DNA of 64,000 nucleotides, taken from the NCBI GenBank assembly GCA_021324395.1, contig JAJPJG010000021.1:1-64000 (forward strand). The letters are read 5' to 3'. The stretch comes from Spartobacteria bacterium (GTDB taxonomy: Bacteria > Verrucomicrobiota > Verrucomicrobiia > Chthoniobacterales > Chthoniobacteraceae). Made by a program: the position numbers and the translations under genes. This document shows positions 1 through 9,014 of this stretch, in pieces (positions within the stretch are counted from its first letter, which is position 1; every line of letters starts with the position of its first letter). The notes under the pieces were generated by a model. It had not been told where the DNA came from, did no database searches, and was given only the letters and a program-made list of their open reading frames with translations.

Positions 1-228
1 CGGCAGGCGCTCGTGCCCTTCAAAGGCATGCACCGTTTCATCCCTGCGCTCGTCAAAGGCGCCGGCTACCGCCTCGTCGAGATCCCCGTTAATCACCGCC
101 CGCGCATTCATGGCGAGAGCAAATACAAATTCGGCAGCCGCGTCTTCAAGGCGACTCGCGATATGTTCGCGGTGCGCTGGCTCCTTTCACGCCAGCTCAA
201 ATACCGCATCCGCGACCACACAGGCTAA
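1..228 (+). CDS. Family 2 glycosyltransferase (DPM1/GtrB-like), C-terminal fragment
   Basis: This is the 3' end of a gene that begins before the window; the frame is open from base 1. The visible part is about 75 residues and carries KGMHRFIPAL, then a GYRLVEIPVNHRPR stretch and HGESKYKFG. This is the usual end of the catalytic domain of polyprenyl-phosphate mannosyl/glucosyltransferases, where the HRPR and SKY motifs are well conserved. Such enzymes load a sugar from a nucleotide donor onto a polyprenyl phosphate at the inner face of the membrane. No C-terminal membrane segments follow, so this is the short, DPM1-like form. The substrate cannot be told. The next gene starts 3 bases after the stop. 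Confidence 0.8.
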   Translation, partial: RQALVPFKGMHRFIPALVKGAGYRLVEIPVNHRPRIHGESKYKFGSRVFKATRDMFAVRWLLSRQLKYRIRDHTG

Positions 229-231
229 ACC

Positions 232-888
232 GTGCCCCACTCCCGCTCCCCCCGTTCAGCCGCCGCACTCTGCATCGGCGCGCTCGCCATTTTTCTTTTC
301 GCTACGCAGGCCGTCGCGCGCGACTACGAGAAGCTCGACGACTGCCATTACATGCAAAATCCCGCCAACGACGGCGACAGCTTCCACGTGAAGCACGAGG
401 GCAGGGAATACATCTTCCGCATCTTCTTCGTCGACACACCGGAGACCGAAAACACCTTTCCCGAGCGCGTCCAGGAGCAGGCCGCCTACTTTGGCATCAC
501 ACCCGAGCAGGCGCTACGCATCGGCAAAATCGCCGCCGAGTTCACACGTGGCAAACTCGCGGCGCACCCGTTCACCGTTTACACCCGCTGGCAGGACGCG
601 CGCGGCGAGAGCCGGTTGCCGCGCCATTTCGCGCACGTCATTGCCGATGACAAAAGCCTGGCCGAACTCCTCGTCGCCAACGGCCTCGCCCGCATCTACG
701 GCATGCCCGCAGTGATGCCCGACGGCACCAGCGCCAAAGCCTACGAGGCGCACCTGCGCGACCTAGAAGCCAAAGCCAAAACCCAGCACCTCGGCGCATG
801 GTCGCTGCAACCCGGCGCGTCGCCCGCAGCGACCACCTCAAAAGACGCGTGGAATCAACTCTTCCGCAAAGCGTCGCCCACGCCTTGA
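232..888 (+). CDS. Secreted staphylococcal-nuclease-like (SNase) protein
   Basis: A 218-residue protein starting at GTG. Residues 10-30 form a signal peptide ending at AVA-R, so it acts outside the cytoplasm. The SNase fold is recognisable: DGD at 47-49, then R63 followed by FFVDTPE at 65-71. These match the Arg35, Asp40, Thr41 and Glu43 positions of micrococcal nuclease. R131 in RHFAHVIAD is the likely counterpart of Arg87. The catalytic set therefore looks intact and Ca2+-dependent cleavage of nucleic acid is plausible. A 30-residue low-complexity tail follows the domain. It starts 3 bases after the glycosyltransferase and is probably co-transcribed with it, with no obvious functional link. 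ATG alternatives lie inside the domain, so GTG is the best start. Confidence 0.75.
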   Translation: MPHSRSPRSAAALCIGALAIFLFATQAVARDYEKLDDCHYMQNPANDGDSFHVKHEGREYIFRIFFVDTPETENTFPERVQEQAAYFGITPEQALRIGKIAAEFTRGKLAAHPFTVYTRWQDARGESRLPRHFAHVIADDKSLAELLVANGLARIYGMPAVMPDGTSAKAYEAHLRDLEAKAKTQHLGAWSLQPGASPAATTSKDAWNQLFRKASPTP

Positions 889-957
889 GCTTTTAGCCGC
901 GCGCAGCGCATGGCTGGGAACCCGCTGTTTTGCCCGGGAAAACCCCGTCCGTGGACT

Positions 958-1414
958 CAACCCACGGCCCACCGCCCCGAACCCACGGCCTCCACACCCT
1001 GAACCCACGAGCTGCCGCCCCCGGCCCACGGCCCTCCGCCCCGAACCCACGGCCTCCACACCCTGAATCCACGGCCCTCCGCCCTCAACCCACAGCTTCC
1101 ATGCCCTGAACCCACGCCGATCCGTCCCAGACTCACGGGTTTCCTGCCCTCAATCCACGGCTCCCGCACCCCGTGCGTCCCACCGCCGCACCCGGTGCGG
1201 GAGCTTTGCCCCTGCCATGCGGAGACTTCGCACCCCCCGTGCGGGAACTTTGCACCCCCGGTGCGGGACTTTCACACCCCCCGTGCGTGAACCTGTCGCC
1301 CCCGGTGCGTCCGCTTCCCGCACCCGGTGCCCAAACCTCCCGCACCCCGTGCGGAGCTCCTCCACCCCCGGTGCGGCAGCCTTCCGCACCCCCTGCGGAG
1401 AGTTCCCGCACCCC
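958..1414. repeat. 22-bp degenerate tandem array (about 21 units, two subfamilies)
   Basis: The gene-free stretch 889-1595 is largely one tandem array with a 22-bp period (a few units are 20 or 21). Units 958-1172 begin GAACCCACGG and end in a C-rich half such as TCCACACCCT. From 1173 to 1414 eleven successive units of exactly 22 bp begin GTGCGG and end GCACCCCCG or similar, for example 1239-1260, 1261-1282 and 1283-1304. The second subfamily continues in phase with the first, so they share an origin. At several junctions the end of one unit and the start of the next make an inverted repeat; 1186-1200 is perfect, with 7-bp arms around one C. The plus strand is strongly C-rich. Open frames crossing it look like low-complexity by-products. 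I see nothing in 1438-1595 except the approach to the next start. Confidence 0.85.
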
Positions 1415-1595
1415 AGGCAGCAGCCCTCCCAACGGCCCGTGGATGTCCAGCCAACCCATCACGTGTGCCCTGTCCGCTTTGGGGGAAGGGTCGTCGTGAA
1501 AATAACATCCTCACTGCAATCTGATTTGAGGTCGCGGTGGAGCGCGGGTGCCGCCGTGCGCTTGCCGATGCGCGGGGAAGAAGTAGGCTTCGCCT

Positions 1596-4500
1596 ATGTC
1601 GCGGCATTTGCTTATTTTTTTGCTCGCGGGTGTGCAGGCGCTGGCCGTGACGCCGGATGCGGCGCGGATCGCGGCGCGTTACAAACAGATGCTCGCGGCG
1701 AATCCTTCGGAGGGCGTGGCGCTGGATCGGCTCTGGAAGATGGCGCAGGAAAACGGGACGACGGGCGCGTTGATCGACGAATACAAGAGCGCGACGGGCA
1801 CGTTTTCCGGGGCGATGATTTACGGGCATCTGCTGCGTCGCGCGGGGGAGACGGATGAGGCGCGCGCGGCGTTCGAGGTCGCGGCAAAGGTGGATGCGGC
1901 AAGCCCGCTGCCGCATTTCGCGCTGGCGCAGCTTTTCAACGAGCGCAATACACCGCGCGCGGCGGCGGAGGAGCTGGAAAAAGGGGCGGCGTTGCTGCCG
2001 CAAAACGATCCGAAGCTGGCGGACGTGCTTTTGCAAATCGCGAACGCATGGCTCGCGGCAAACGAGATGCAGCGCGCGGTGGATGTGCTGGAGCGGACGT
2101 GCGCGCTCAATCCCGGCGATCTCTCGCTGCGGCGCAGGCTCGCGGATGTTTACGAGAAAAACGGGCTGTCGGAAAAGGCTGCGCCTCACTGGGAATTCAT
2201 CGCGGCCCACGCGGAGCCGGCGATGCGGGCGCAGGCGTTGCAAAATCTCGCGCGCATCCGGCAGGCGGGTGGGAATGTGGATGCGGCGATCGCGGCGCTG
2301 AATGACGCGCTAGCGCTGACTGCGCCGGGCAATTGGCTGCGCGCGCAGTTGCAATCGGAGCTGATTAAGATTCACGAGCGTTATCACCGACTGCCGGAGC
2401 TGGAGGCGCGCTGGAAAAAAGAGGCGGAGGAGAATCCGCGCGATGCCGGTGCGATTTTGCAGCTCGTCGACTTTTACGAGCGCGCGCTCGACGCGCAGCA
2501 GGAGCGCGACTGGCTGGAAAAGCTGTGCGCGCTTTTGCCGAAGAATATTGATTACAAAACCAAGCTGGCGCGCGTCTGCGCCGAGATCGGCGATCTCGAT
2601 CGCGCCGCGTCGCTGCTCGACGAAGCGCTCGCCGCGCAGCCAAACAACGCCGATCTCGTGCTCGATCGCGCGGAGCTCGATGTGCGGCGAAACGCGATCC
2701 AGGCGGCGCGCGATCGCGTGGAAGCGCTGCTGCAACGGACGCCGGACGACGAGACGCTGACGGCGCGCGTGGTCGATTGGTATGAGAAAAACCGGATCAC
2801 CGATGCGGTCGAGCAGCATCTAAAACAAAGCGCGTCACGCGACGAAAACGCGCAGCTCGCGCTGGTGAACTGGTATTTTGCGCAATCGCGAAACGACGAC
2901 GCCAGGCGCGCGTTACACCAGCTCGTGCGCGAGGATTGCCCGCCGGAAAAGCAGGCGGCGGCGCTCGCAAAAACTGCGGACATTTTGCGCGAACACAATG
3001 ACGCAGCGGGCGCGCTCGATGCGTTGCGGCGCGCCGTGAAGCTGCAGCCGAAATCGGCGGAATACCGGCTCGCGCTCGCGGAGATGCTGCTCGGCGCTTC
3101 GCGTTACGACGAGGCGCAGAGCGAGACGCAGCAAGCTTTCGCGCTGAGCGAATCGGAAAAGGATCGCGAGGCTGCCGACGAGAAACTGTTTCAGATTTTC
3201 CAATCACGCGTGGCTAAAAACGAAGCATTGCCGCCGCAGACATCGCGCAGCGGCGTGACGCTGCTCCCGCCGCCGGGCATCGGCATTACGCGTCCGAATG
3301 AGTTGCTGGAGAAGTTTGTCGCCGATCTCGCGCGTGAGGCGAATGCGCATCCGGGCGCGGCGGCATTTCTCCGCCTCGCACGCTGGCAATCGCGCGCTCG
3401 CAAATACCACGAGGCGCTCGAATCGGCGAAGCGCGCGATTTCGCTCGATCCGAAATCGACGGAAGCGCGCGAGCTCGCGGTAAAAGTCGCGATCGGCAAC
3501 GGACAGCAACTCGCCGCAATGGATTTTCTCCGCGAACTCGCGCAGCTCGATCCATCGCGAAAAGCGGCGGCGATGCGGCAGATCGGCGAGATCGAGATGG
3601 AGTCGGGCCATACCGACCAGGCGCTGCAGATTTTTAACGATCTCGAAAAAGCGAATCCCGGCAGCATCGAGACACTGTCGGATCTCGCGCTCGCGCAACA
3701 GCAGGCAAATCGCTGGCCGGAGGCGCTTGCGATATGGCGGCGCGCGTTCGAGGCGAGCCCGGCGACGAAGAAGAAAGAGATCGCGCAACCGCTGCTGCGC
3801 GCGATGGAGCGGCTCTCGATGTTTCAACCGGCGGCGGAGCTTTTGCTGCACTCGCTCGATGTGCAACAGGACGAAAATGCACGCATTGCATTGCTCACCG
3901 ACTTGATCGCATTTTGCAAACGGCACGGGCTGTCGGCGTGGTTGCAGCAGCAATTCGACCGGCGGCACAAAGCGCGGCCCGACGATTATTTTGCGGCAAT
4001 CGCGGACGCGAAGATTTTAAAGGAAAACGGCTTCGCACACGAATCGCTGACGGTGCTCGCGGACGCCGCGTATTCATCGCACGACCAGGCCGGGCCTTTG
4101 CAGGAGCTGGTTCGCGAGGCGGAGGAACTCGGCGATGTCGCGACCGCGATTCAATTCCAGCGCCGGCTCGTCGCGCTCGCGGCGCAGTCGAATTTGCAGG
4201 CGCGTGAAAAGCTCGCGTCGCTGCTGGAAGCGAATCTCGACATTGCCGCAGCAACGACCACGTGGAATCAGCTCGTGCAGCTTTTTCCGCGCGACGCGTC
4301 GCTGCTGGATCGTGCGGCGGATTTCTTTTTACGATGGGCGGCGTTCGATCGCTCACGCGAAATTTTGCGCGGCATTCGTAGTCTCGAGCCGCGCAATGCG
4401 GAGGCGCTGACGAAGCTCGTGAAACTCGCAAAGCGTGCCGGCGACAAAAGTGAAGCTCTCTCGTGCTGCGAGCAGATTCTCCAAAACACGCAGCCGTCGC

Positions 4501-7500
4501 GTGATGCGATGCGTTTTCCCGGCGTGCCGATCGAGCAAAGCAACCACCGCGTGCAGCGAGCGTATTTTGCAGCATTGCGCATGCGTGGCGCGCAGCCGGA
4601 CCCGGCGATTGTCGACGCGCTGAGCACGTTTTGGTCGGGTGACACGGCTGTTACACATAACGAAACCGATCTGCGTTTTGCGGCCATCCGTGAGATTTCA
4701 CAACTCGTCGCAGCAGACGGAAATAACGCGGCGCTGCACGCGTGGCTCGCGCGATGGGATCACGCCGAATCGCCCGCCGAGGCGCTCTGGGCGTTTTTCT
4801 ACGCGGGCGCTTTCGATCGCGCGGCGGCGCAGCTCGAGACGCTGGCAAAAGGCGCGCCGGACGATTTGAAAATGCGCCAGGCTTTTATCTGGCTGGCGTT
4901 GCAAATGGGACAGGTTGATTTGCTCCGAGGCTGGCTGAAAGCGCACGCACAGGATTCCGCCGATCGCGATTTGCTGCTCGTCGCGCTGAGCGAATTCGCA
5001 AAAAACGAGAACACGCTGGATGCCGAAGTCGTAACCAACCTGTTTGCCGGCGAATCGATGTCGCGCTCGATGCTCTGGCAGGCGGCGGTGCAGTTCGCGA
5101 GCCGCAACCGTTTTGCCGATGCGATCCGGCTGGGTGAACGCGTGTTTAACGCTACTCCGGTGCTACGCGCGAGCTACGCCGTCGAAATTGCGCACTGGTA
5201 TCTCTACTTGGGTGATAGGGAAAGCGCTTTGCGCATGCTGCGGCAGGTCATCAATGAAACCGCCGATTCGCTCGACCAGCCGGTTTACCAGGCAATTCGC
5301 GAGTATTTTCTGCTGCTGCCGGAAGCAGAGCGCGCATCTTTTGCAGAGCGCTTCGAGCAGGGGATCGATCGCGCCCGCGCGCCATTGCACGCGGCACTCG
5401 CGATGGCGCTGGTGCGTGGTTTGCAGGGGGACGAGCAGGGAGCAAAAACCGAACTGTCGCGTTTGCTAAACCTGCGCGCGGTTGGTTACAAGCCGCTCGA
5501 TGAAAGTGGCGATTCGGCGTATCGCTTCTGGAGTTTCGTGCTGACGACGGGCATGCAGTTGCAAGCCTGGCACATGGACTCCCTCGCGGAAAATCTCTGG
5601 GAGCAATCGCTCGCGGATCCAGCAGCCATCAGGCTTCAAGGCGATCAGGCCGTTTTGATTTCGCGCGACATCAAGCTACGTGCTTTAGCCGGCAAGATGA
5701 CGCATGCAATCGGTTCCGAAGCGCAGATTTTGATCGATGACTTTTTAAAAACTACGCCGCCGGAAAACGTGCAGGGGCTCGCCTCAGTGCTCGAAAACAA
5801 TGGCGCGTATCCGCAAGCCGTGGCGATCTGGCGCACGCTGTGGCGGCGCGATCCGGGCAACGTGCAACTACTGCACAACGTGCTTAACACCTGTCGCACG
5901 GCAAACGATTCGGACACGATGGCGGCGGTGGTCACCGAGGCGTTGCAGCATCCGTCGCGAGATGTTGTGATGAAGTTGACCGAGCTCGCCGAGAGCGCGA
6001 TGAATCTTGACGAGGTCGATAAAACCCTCGGTGCGATGTTGCGATTGCATCCGGGCGACGTGCAGTTGCTCGACCGTCTTGCGCGCGTGCAGGAACGGCG
6101 CGGAAGACTCGACGAAGCCGCGCAAACATACCGGCAACTTTTAATGGTAGAGCCGAATAACATCGCTCGCCGCATCGCACTCGCCGATTTGCTCGAACGC
6201 GCTCACAAAACGAACGAGGCGATCACCATGTTGGAAGTGGTGAAGAATTCGCCGGAGGTCGATTTGCCGCTGGCGCTGCTTTATTTCAAAGCAGGCCGGA
6301 TCGAATCGGCGCGCACACAATCGCAAAAAATTTCGCAGGGAAACAACGCGAGCGCGGTGGTGCAGATTGCCGAAAATTTCGCCAACAGCGGACAGGTTCG
6401 CGACGGTTTGGTGCTGCTGCAATCGGCGGCGAACAAAACGAAAGACGTGCACGCGCAGTTTTCGTTGCAGTCGAAATTCGTCGAGCTTGCGGCGGAAAAG
6501 TTTCCCGGGTTGGCGAAGCCTGCATTGTGGCGTTTGCGCGAAACCGCCGCGGCGACACCGGAGATGTTTGGAACATTTTTGCAGTTGCAGAATCGTGTCG
6601 CGCAGCAACTCGGCATCGATTTGGAAAAGGCGCTGACCGATCAATGGCACAACGGCGACGATGCGCCGGCGGCAGCCGCAAAACTGGTCGAGCTTTACGC
6701 GCAGACGAAGCAGGAGAAAAAGCTCGCGACGCTCGTTACGCAGATCAAGGCGCGCAGTGATTTTGACGAGCCGATTTTGTGGCAGGTGACGGCTGTTTTA
6801 CAAAATGAGCAACGCGAACTCGCGAGCGATTTGTTCGCGCTGATTCTGCAGCGGAATCCCGCAAATGAAAACGCAGCGTGCAGCTACATTCGCGCGCTGC
6901 ACGAGCTCGGCCGCGACGCGGACGCTTACGTGCAACTGCAAAAGTTTGCGTGCCGCTGGCCGATCAGCGATTCCGTTGCGGGCGAGGCTGCGCCGCTTTT
7001 CATCCAGCTCGGCGATCCGGCTTCCGCGCTCGCGATGTTTGAAAACGCAGTTCGCAGCGACCCGATGGTGCGCACTCCCGCTGTTTACATGAGCTACGCA
7101 CGGTTCTTGCGCGATTACGGCGATGCGCGCAATGTGTTAAATATCCTCCGCCAGGCGTTTCGTAATCCTGCGAATCGTGACGTCGCTCAAATTGTCGATT
7201 TCTACGCGGCGACACAGCGGCTCGACCGGCTCGAGCACGAGTTGCCGTCGTTCTCGCTTTCACCCGAAAACGCACGCGCGCTGCACGTGGAGTTGTTTGA
7301 GTATTTTGAAAAGGAGCAGCGTTTTTCCGATGCGTTAAACGTGCTGCAGTCGCATCCGGAAATCGTCAAAATCGACGTGCTGCGCGCGCGCCTGCGGCCT
7401 TTTGCAGCAAAGGCGAATGCTTACGATGCAGTTGCGGGCACGCTCGAAACATTCATCTCGCAAAACTACGCGCCGGAAATCGCGCGTGAACTTGCGTTGC

Positions 7501-7739
7501 TTAATCTCGACTGGTCACAAAACGAAACGTCGTCCGATTCGGCGCTTGTGCACTTGCAACGCGCGAATGAGCTTGCGCCGGATCATTTCGAGATCGCGCA
7601 GAAGCTCTGTAATTTGTTTTTGGAAAAAAAACAGCGCGACAATGCGATCCGCGTTTTGAATCGATTCCTGCAAGTCTCACACGACGACGGCGATAAGCTA
7701 AAAGCGCAGCAGCTTCTCGCGCGAATCCAGTCGGCATGA
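1596..7739 (+). CDS. Giant exported tetratricopeptide-repeat protein
   Basis: A 2,047-residue protein. The first 17 residues (MSRHLLIFLLAGVQALA) form a short signal peptide, and nothing later looks like a membrane span, so it is probably periplasmic or surface-attached. The rest is helical repeats of about 34 residues with TPR spacing and typical A-x-L-x-P-x-N/D turns (for example LDPKSTEARELA near 620 and VEPNNIARRIALADLLERA near 1515). No enzymatic domain is visible; a protein-protein scaffold role is the family expectation. It lies just downstream of the 22-bp array and 59 bases before an L,D-transpeptidase gene. ATG 1596 is the only start that gives a signal peptide. Codon use is heavy in GCG, CTC and GAT-CGC pairs, but similar to neighbouring genes. 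Confidence 0.85.
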   Translation: MSRHLLIFLLAGVQALAVTPDAARIAARYKQMLAANPSEGVALDRLWKMAQENGTTGALIDEYKSATGTFSGAMIYGHLLRRAGETDEARAAFEVAAKVDAASPLPHFALAQLFNERNTPRAAAEELEKGAALLPQNDPKLADVLLQIANAWLAANEMQRAVDVLERTCALNPGDLSLRRRLADVYEKNGLSEKAAPHWEFIAAHAEPAMRAQALQNLARIRQAGGNVDAAIAALNDALALTAPGNWLRAQLQSELIKIHERYHRLPELEARWKKEAEENPRDAGAILQLVDFYERALDAQQERDWLEKLCALLPKNIDYKTKLARVCAEIGDLDRAASLLDEALAAQPNNADLVLDRAELDVRRNAIQAARDRVEALLQRTPDDETLTARVVDWYEKNRITDAVEQHLKQSASRDENAQLALVNWYFAQSRNDDARRALHQLVREDCPPEKQAAALAKTADILREHNDAAGALDALRRAVKLQPKSAEYRLALAEMLLGASRYDEAQSETQQAFALSESEKDREAADEKLFQIFQSRVAKNEALPPQTSRSGVTLLPPPGIGITRPNELLEKFVADLAREANAHPGAAAFLRLARWQSRARKYHEALESAKRAISLDPKSTEARELAVKVAIGNGQQLAAMDFLRELAQLDPSRKAAAMRQIGEIEMESGHTDQALQIFNDLEKANPGSIETLSDLALAQQQANRWPEALAIWRRAFEASPATKKKEIAQPLLRAMERLSMFQPAAELLLHSLDVQQDENARIALLTDLIAFCKRHGLSAWLQQQFDRRHKARPDDYFAAIADAKILKENGFAHESLTVLADAAYSSHDQAGPLQELVREAEELGDVATAIQFQRRLVALAAQSNLQAREKLASLLEANLDIAAATTTWNQLVQLFPRDASLLDRAADFFLRWAAFDRSREILRGIRSLEPRNAEALTKLVKLAKRAGDKSEALSCCEQILQNTQPSRDAMRFPGVPIEQSNHRVQRAYFAALRMRGAQPDPAIVDALSTFWSGDTAVTHNETDLRFAAIREISQLVAADGNNAALHAWLARWDHAESPAEALWAFFYAGAFDRAAAQLETLAKGAPDDLKMRQAFIWLALQMGQVDLLRGWLKAHAQDSADRDLLLVALSEFAKNENTLDAEVVTNLFAGESMSRSMLWQAAVQFASRNRFADAIRLGERVFNATPVLRASYAVEIAHWYLYLGDRESALRMLRQVINETADSLDQPVYQAIREYFLLLPEAERASFAERFEQGIDRARAPLHAALAMALVRGLQGDEQGAKTELSRLLNLRAVGYKPLDESGDSAYRFWSFVLTTGMQLQAWHMDSLAENLWEQSLADPAAIRLQGDQAVLISRDIKLRALAGKMTHAIGSEAQILIDDFLKTTPPENVQGLASVLENNGAYPQAVAIWRTLWRRDPGNVQLLHNVLNTCRTANDSDTMAAVVTEALQHPSRDVVMKLTELAESAMNLDEVDKTLGAMLRLHPGDVQLLDRLARVQERRGRLDEAAQTYRQLLMVEPNNIARRIALADLLERAHKTNEAITMLEVVKNSPEVDLPLALLYFKAGRIESARTQSQKISQGNNASAVVQIAENFANSGQVRDGLVLLQSAANKTKDVHAQFSLQSKFVELAAEKFPGLAKPALWRLRETAAATPEMFGTFLQLQNRVAQQLGIDLEKALTDQWHNGDDAPAAAAKLVELYAQTKQEKKLATLVTQIKARSDFDEPILWQVTAVLQNEQRELASDLFALILQRNPANENAACSYIRALHELGRDADAYVQLQKFACRWPISDSVAGEAAPLFIQLGDPASALAMFENAVRSDPMVRTPAVYMSYARFLRDYGDARNVLNILRQAFRNPANRDVAQIVDFYAATQRLDRLEHELPSFSLSPENARALHVELFEYFEKEQRFSDALNVLQSHPEIVKIDVLRARLRPFAAKANAYDAVAGTLETFISQNYAPEIARELALLNLDWSQNETSSDSALVHLQRANELAPDHFEIAQKLCNLFLEKKQRDNAIRVLNRFLQVSHDDGDKLKAQQLLARIQSA

Positions 7740-7798
7740 GCCTCCGCGACGATTTTCCGCTTTCGCTTTGTGCGCGTTTGCTGTAAGACACGCGGCCC

Positions 7799-8383
7799 AT
7801 GACAAGGTTCATGGCTTTTTGTTTGTTTAGCATTGCCGGTTTGGTGACGAGCGCCGCGCATGCTCTCGATTTCGGTCCCGAGATCATCATCAGCGTGCGC
7901 GATCAAAAACTCGCGCTTGTGAAAAACGGTGAAGTGCTCGCGGAATACCGCGTCTCGACTTCACGCTTCGGCGTCGGCGATTCCTACGGCAGCTACAAAA
8001 CGCCTGCCGGGCTGCTTTGGGTCTGCAACAAAATCGGCGACAATCTCCCGCTCGGCGCGGTGATCAAGCATCGCAACGCTACCGGAGAAGTGCTGTCGCC
8101 GAACGCGCCGGGACGCGATCCGATCGTCACGCGCGTCATCTGGCTGAAAGGACTCGCGGGCGACACGCAGCATGCTTACGACCGCTGCATCTACATTCAC
8201 GGCACCGCGGAGGAGCGCATGATTGGCAAACCGGTGAGCTGGGGCTGCATTCGCATGCGTTCGAAAGATGTTGTTGATGTGTATAACGCCGTGCAGATCG
8301 GCACGCATGTCACGATCGCCGAGGAAAAGCTCGCGAAGCTGCTGCCGGAGCACTCCGGCAACCGGCTCGCCTCTTCGGACTAG
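7799..8383 (+). CDS. L,D-transpeptidase (YkuD domain)
   Basis: A 194-residue exported protein with a signal peptide over residues 1-22 (ends SAAHA). The YkuD catalytic motif is complete: H134-G135 in YIHGTAEE and S147-W-G-C150-I-R152 in VSWGCIRM. Cys150 is the expected nucleophile. These enzymes make 3-3 peptidoglycan cross-links or attach proteins to peptidoglycan in the periplasm. An early SVRDQKLALVKNGEVL strand pair is typical of the fold. No LysM or other binding domain is present, so it is a minimal form. ATG codons at 7799 and 7811 both give a usable signal peptide; the first is used here. The preceding TPR gene ends 59 bases upstream and may share its transcript. Confidence 0.88.
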   Translation: MTRFMAFCLFSIAGLVTSAAHALDFGPEIIISVRDQKLALVKNGEVLAEYRVSTSRFGVGDSYGSYKTPAGLLWVCNKIGDNLPLGAVIKHRNATGEVLSPNAPGRDPIVTRVIWLKGLAGDTQHAYDRCIYIHGTAEERMIGKPVSWGCIRMRSKDVVDVYNAVQIGTHVTIAEEKLAKLLPEHSGNRLASSD

Positions 8384-8401
8384 CTGGACAGCGGCGCGCA
8401 G

Positions 8402-8923
8402 TTGTGGAATTGGTTGCGCGTGCGTCGCCCCGTTTTTCTCCTAGCAATCCTTGTCTGCGCCGTCGTCCGCGCGCAGGACCAGGATCCGGGTTTGCTCTTG
8501 CAGACGCGCAACCAGGGCCTCGCCTCGGCGCTTTTCCAGAACCGCTCGTTTTACGAAGGCAAAACATTCAACGGCACGGGAACCGGCGTGCAGTTGAAGG
8601 AATTTTACATCGCGCCAAGATCGAATCTTAAAGAATTTCCGACAAAGGCATTCAGCTCTGCGACATTTGCGCAGAGCGACATCACCTTTGCGACGAAGGA
8701 TGCGTCGACGAAAAAAGACACGCGCGACGAGAAGACTTACGAAACGAAAGCGGCACCGGTGAAAACCGCGCGTGAGAGCGGCAAAGCTTACGACACGCGC
8801 GATTACGCGGATTCGCATCAGTTCATTCCCGATGGCAAATCGCAAAAGGCGCTCGACCAGCAGCGCGCACAGAAGCCGATGACGATCGATCAGGTTCGCG
8901 AGCTGTTAAACAAAAACAAATAG
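8402..8923 (+). CDS. Small secreted protein of unknown function
   Basis: Not recognised. The frame codes for 173 residues from TTG 8402. GTG at 8420 would give a cleaner signal peptide (MRRPVFLLAILVCAVVRA) and may be the true start. The mature part is short, polar, rich in Lys, Thr, Asp and Ala, and probably poorly ordered between residues 85 and 150. There is no cysteine after the signal region and no lipobox. It ends with a helix (MTIDQVRELLNKNK). It lies 18 bases after the L,D-transpeptidase gene on the same strand, so an envelope role beside that enzyme is a reasonable guess but no more than that. Confidence 0.6.
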   Translation: MWNWLRVRRPVFLLAILVCAVVRAQDQDPGLLLQTRNQGLASALFQNRSFYEGKTFNGTGTGVQLKEFYIAPRSNLKEFPTKAFSSATFAQSDITFATKDASTKKDTRDEKTYETKAAPVKTARESGKAYDTRDYADSHQFIPDGKSQKALDQQRAQKPMTIDQVRELLNKNK

Positions 8924-8965
8924 TGGAATCGCGGGCACCGGCATCCGTCGTTTGCCTGCGCTACT

Positions 8966-8994
8966 GCGGAGTTGCGGAATGCGGAATGCGGAAT
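8966..8994. repeat. Short GCGGAAT tandem repeat ahead of tyrS
   Basis: Three perfect GCGGAAT heptamers (8974-8994) preceded by one variant, GCGGAGTT (8966-8973). The tract overlaps the longest possible tyrS frame. It argues that coding begins downstream of it rather than at TTG 8952 or ATG 8979. Confidence 0.6.
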
Positions 8995-9014
8995 TAGAAA
9001 AACTCGTCCTCCAC

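Noticed and set aside
958..1414. CRISPR array
   Set aside because: Units are contiguous and degenerate; there are no unique spacers between conserved repeats, and no cas gene is present.
1173..2243. Long open frames on both strands across the 22-bp array and into the TPR gene
   Set aside because: They consist of Pro, Arg and Ala low-complexity sequence produced by the repeat, and overlap the TPR gene in other frames.
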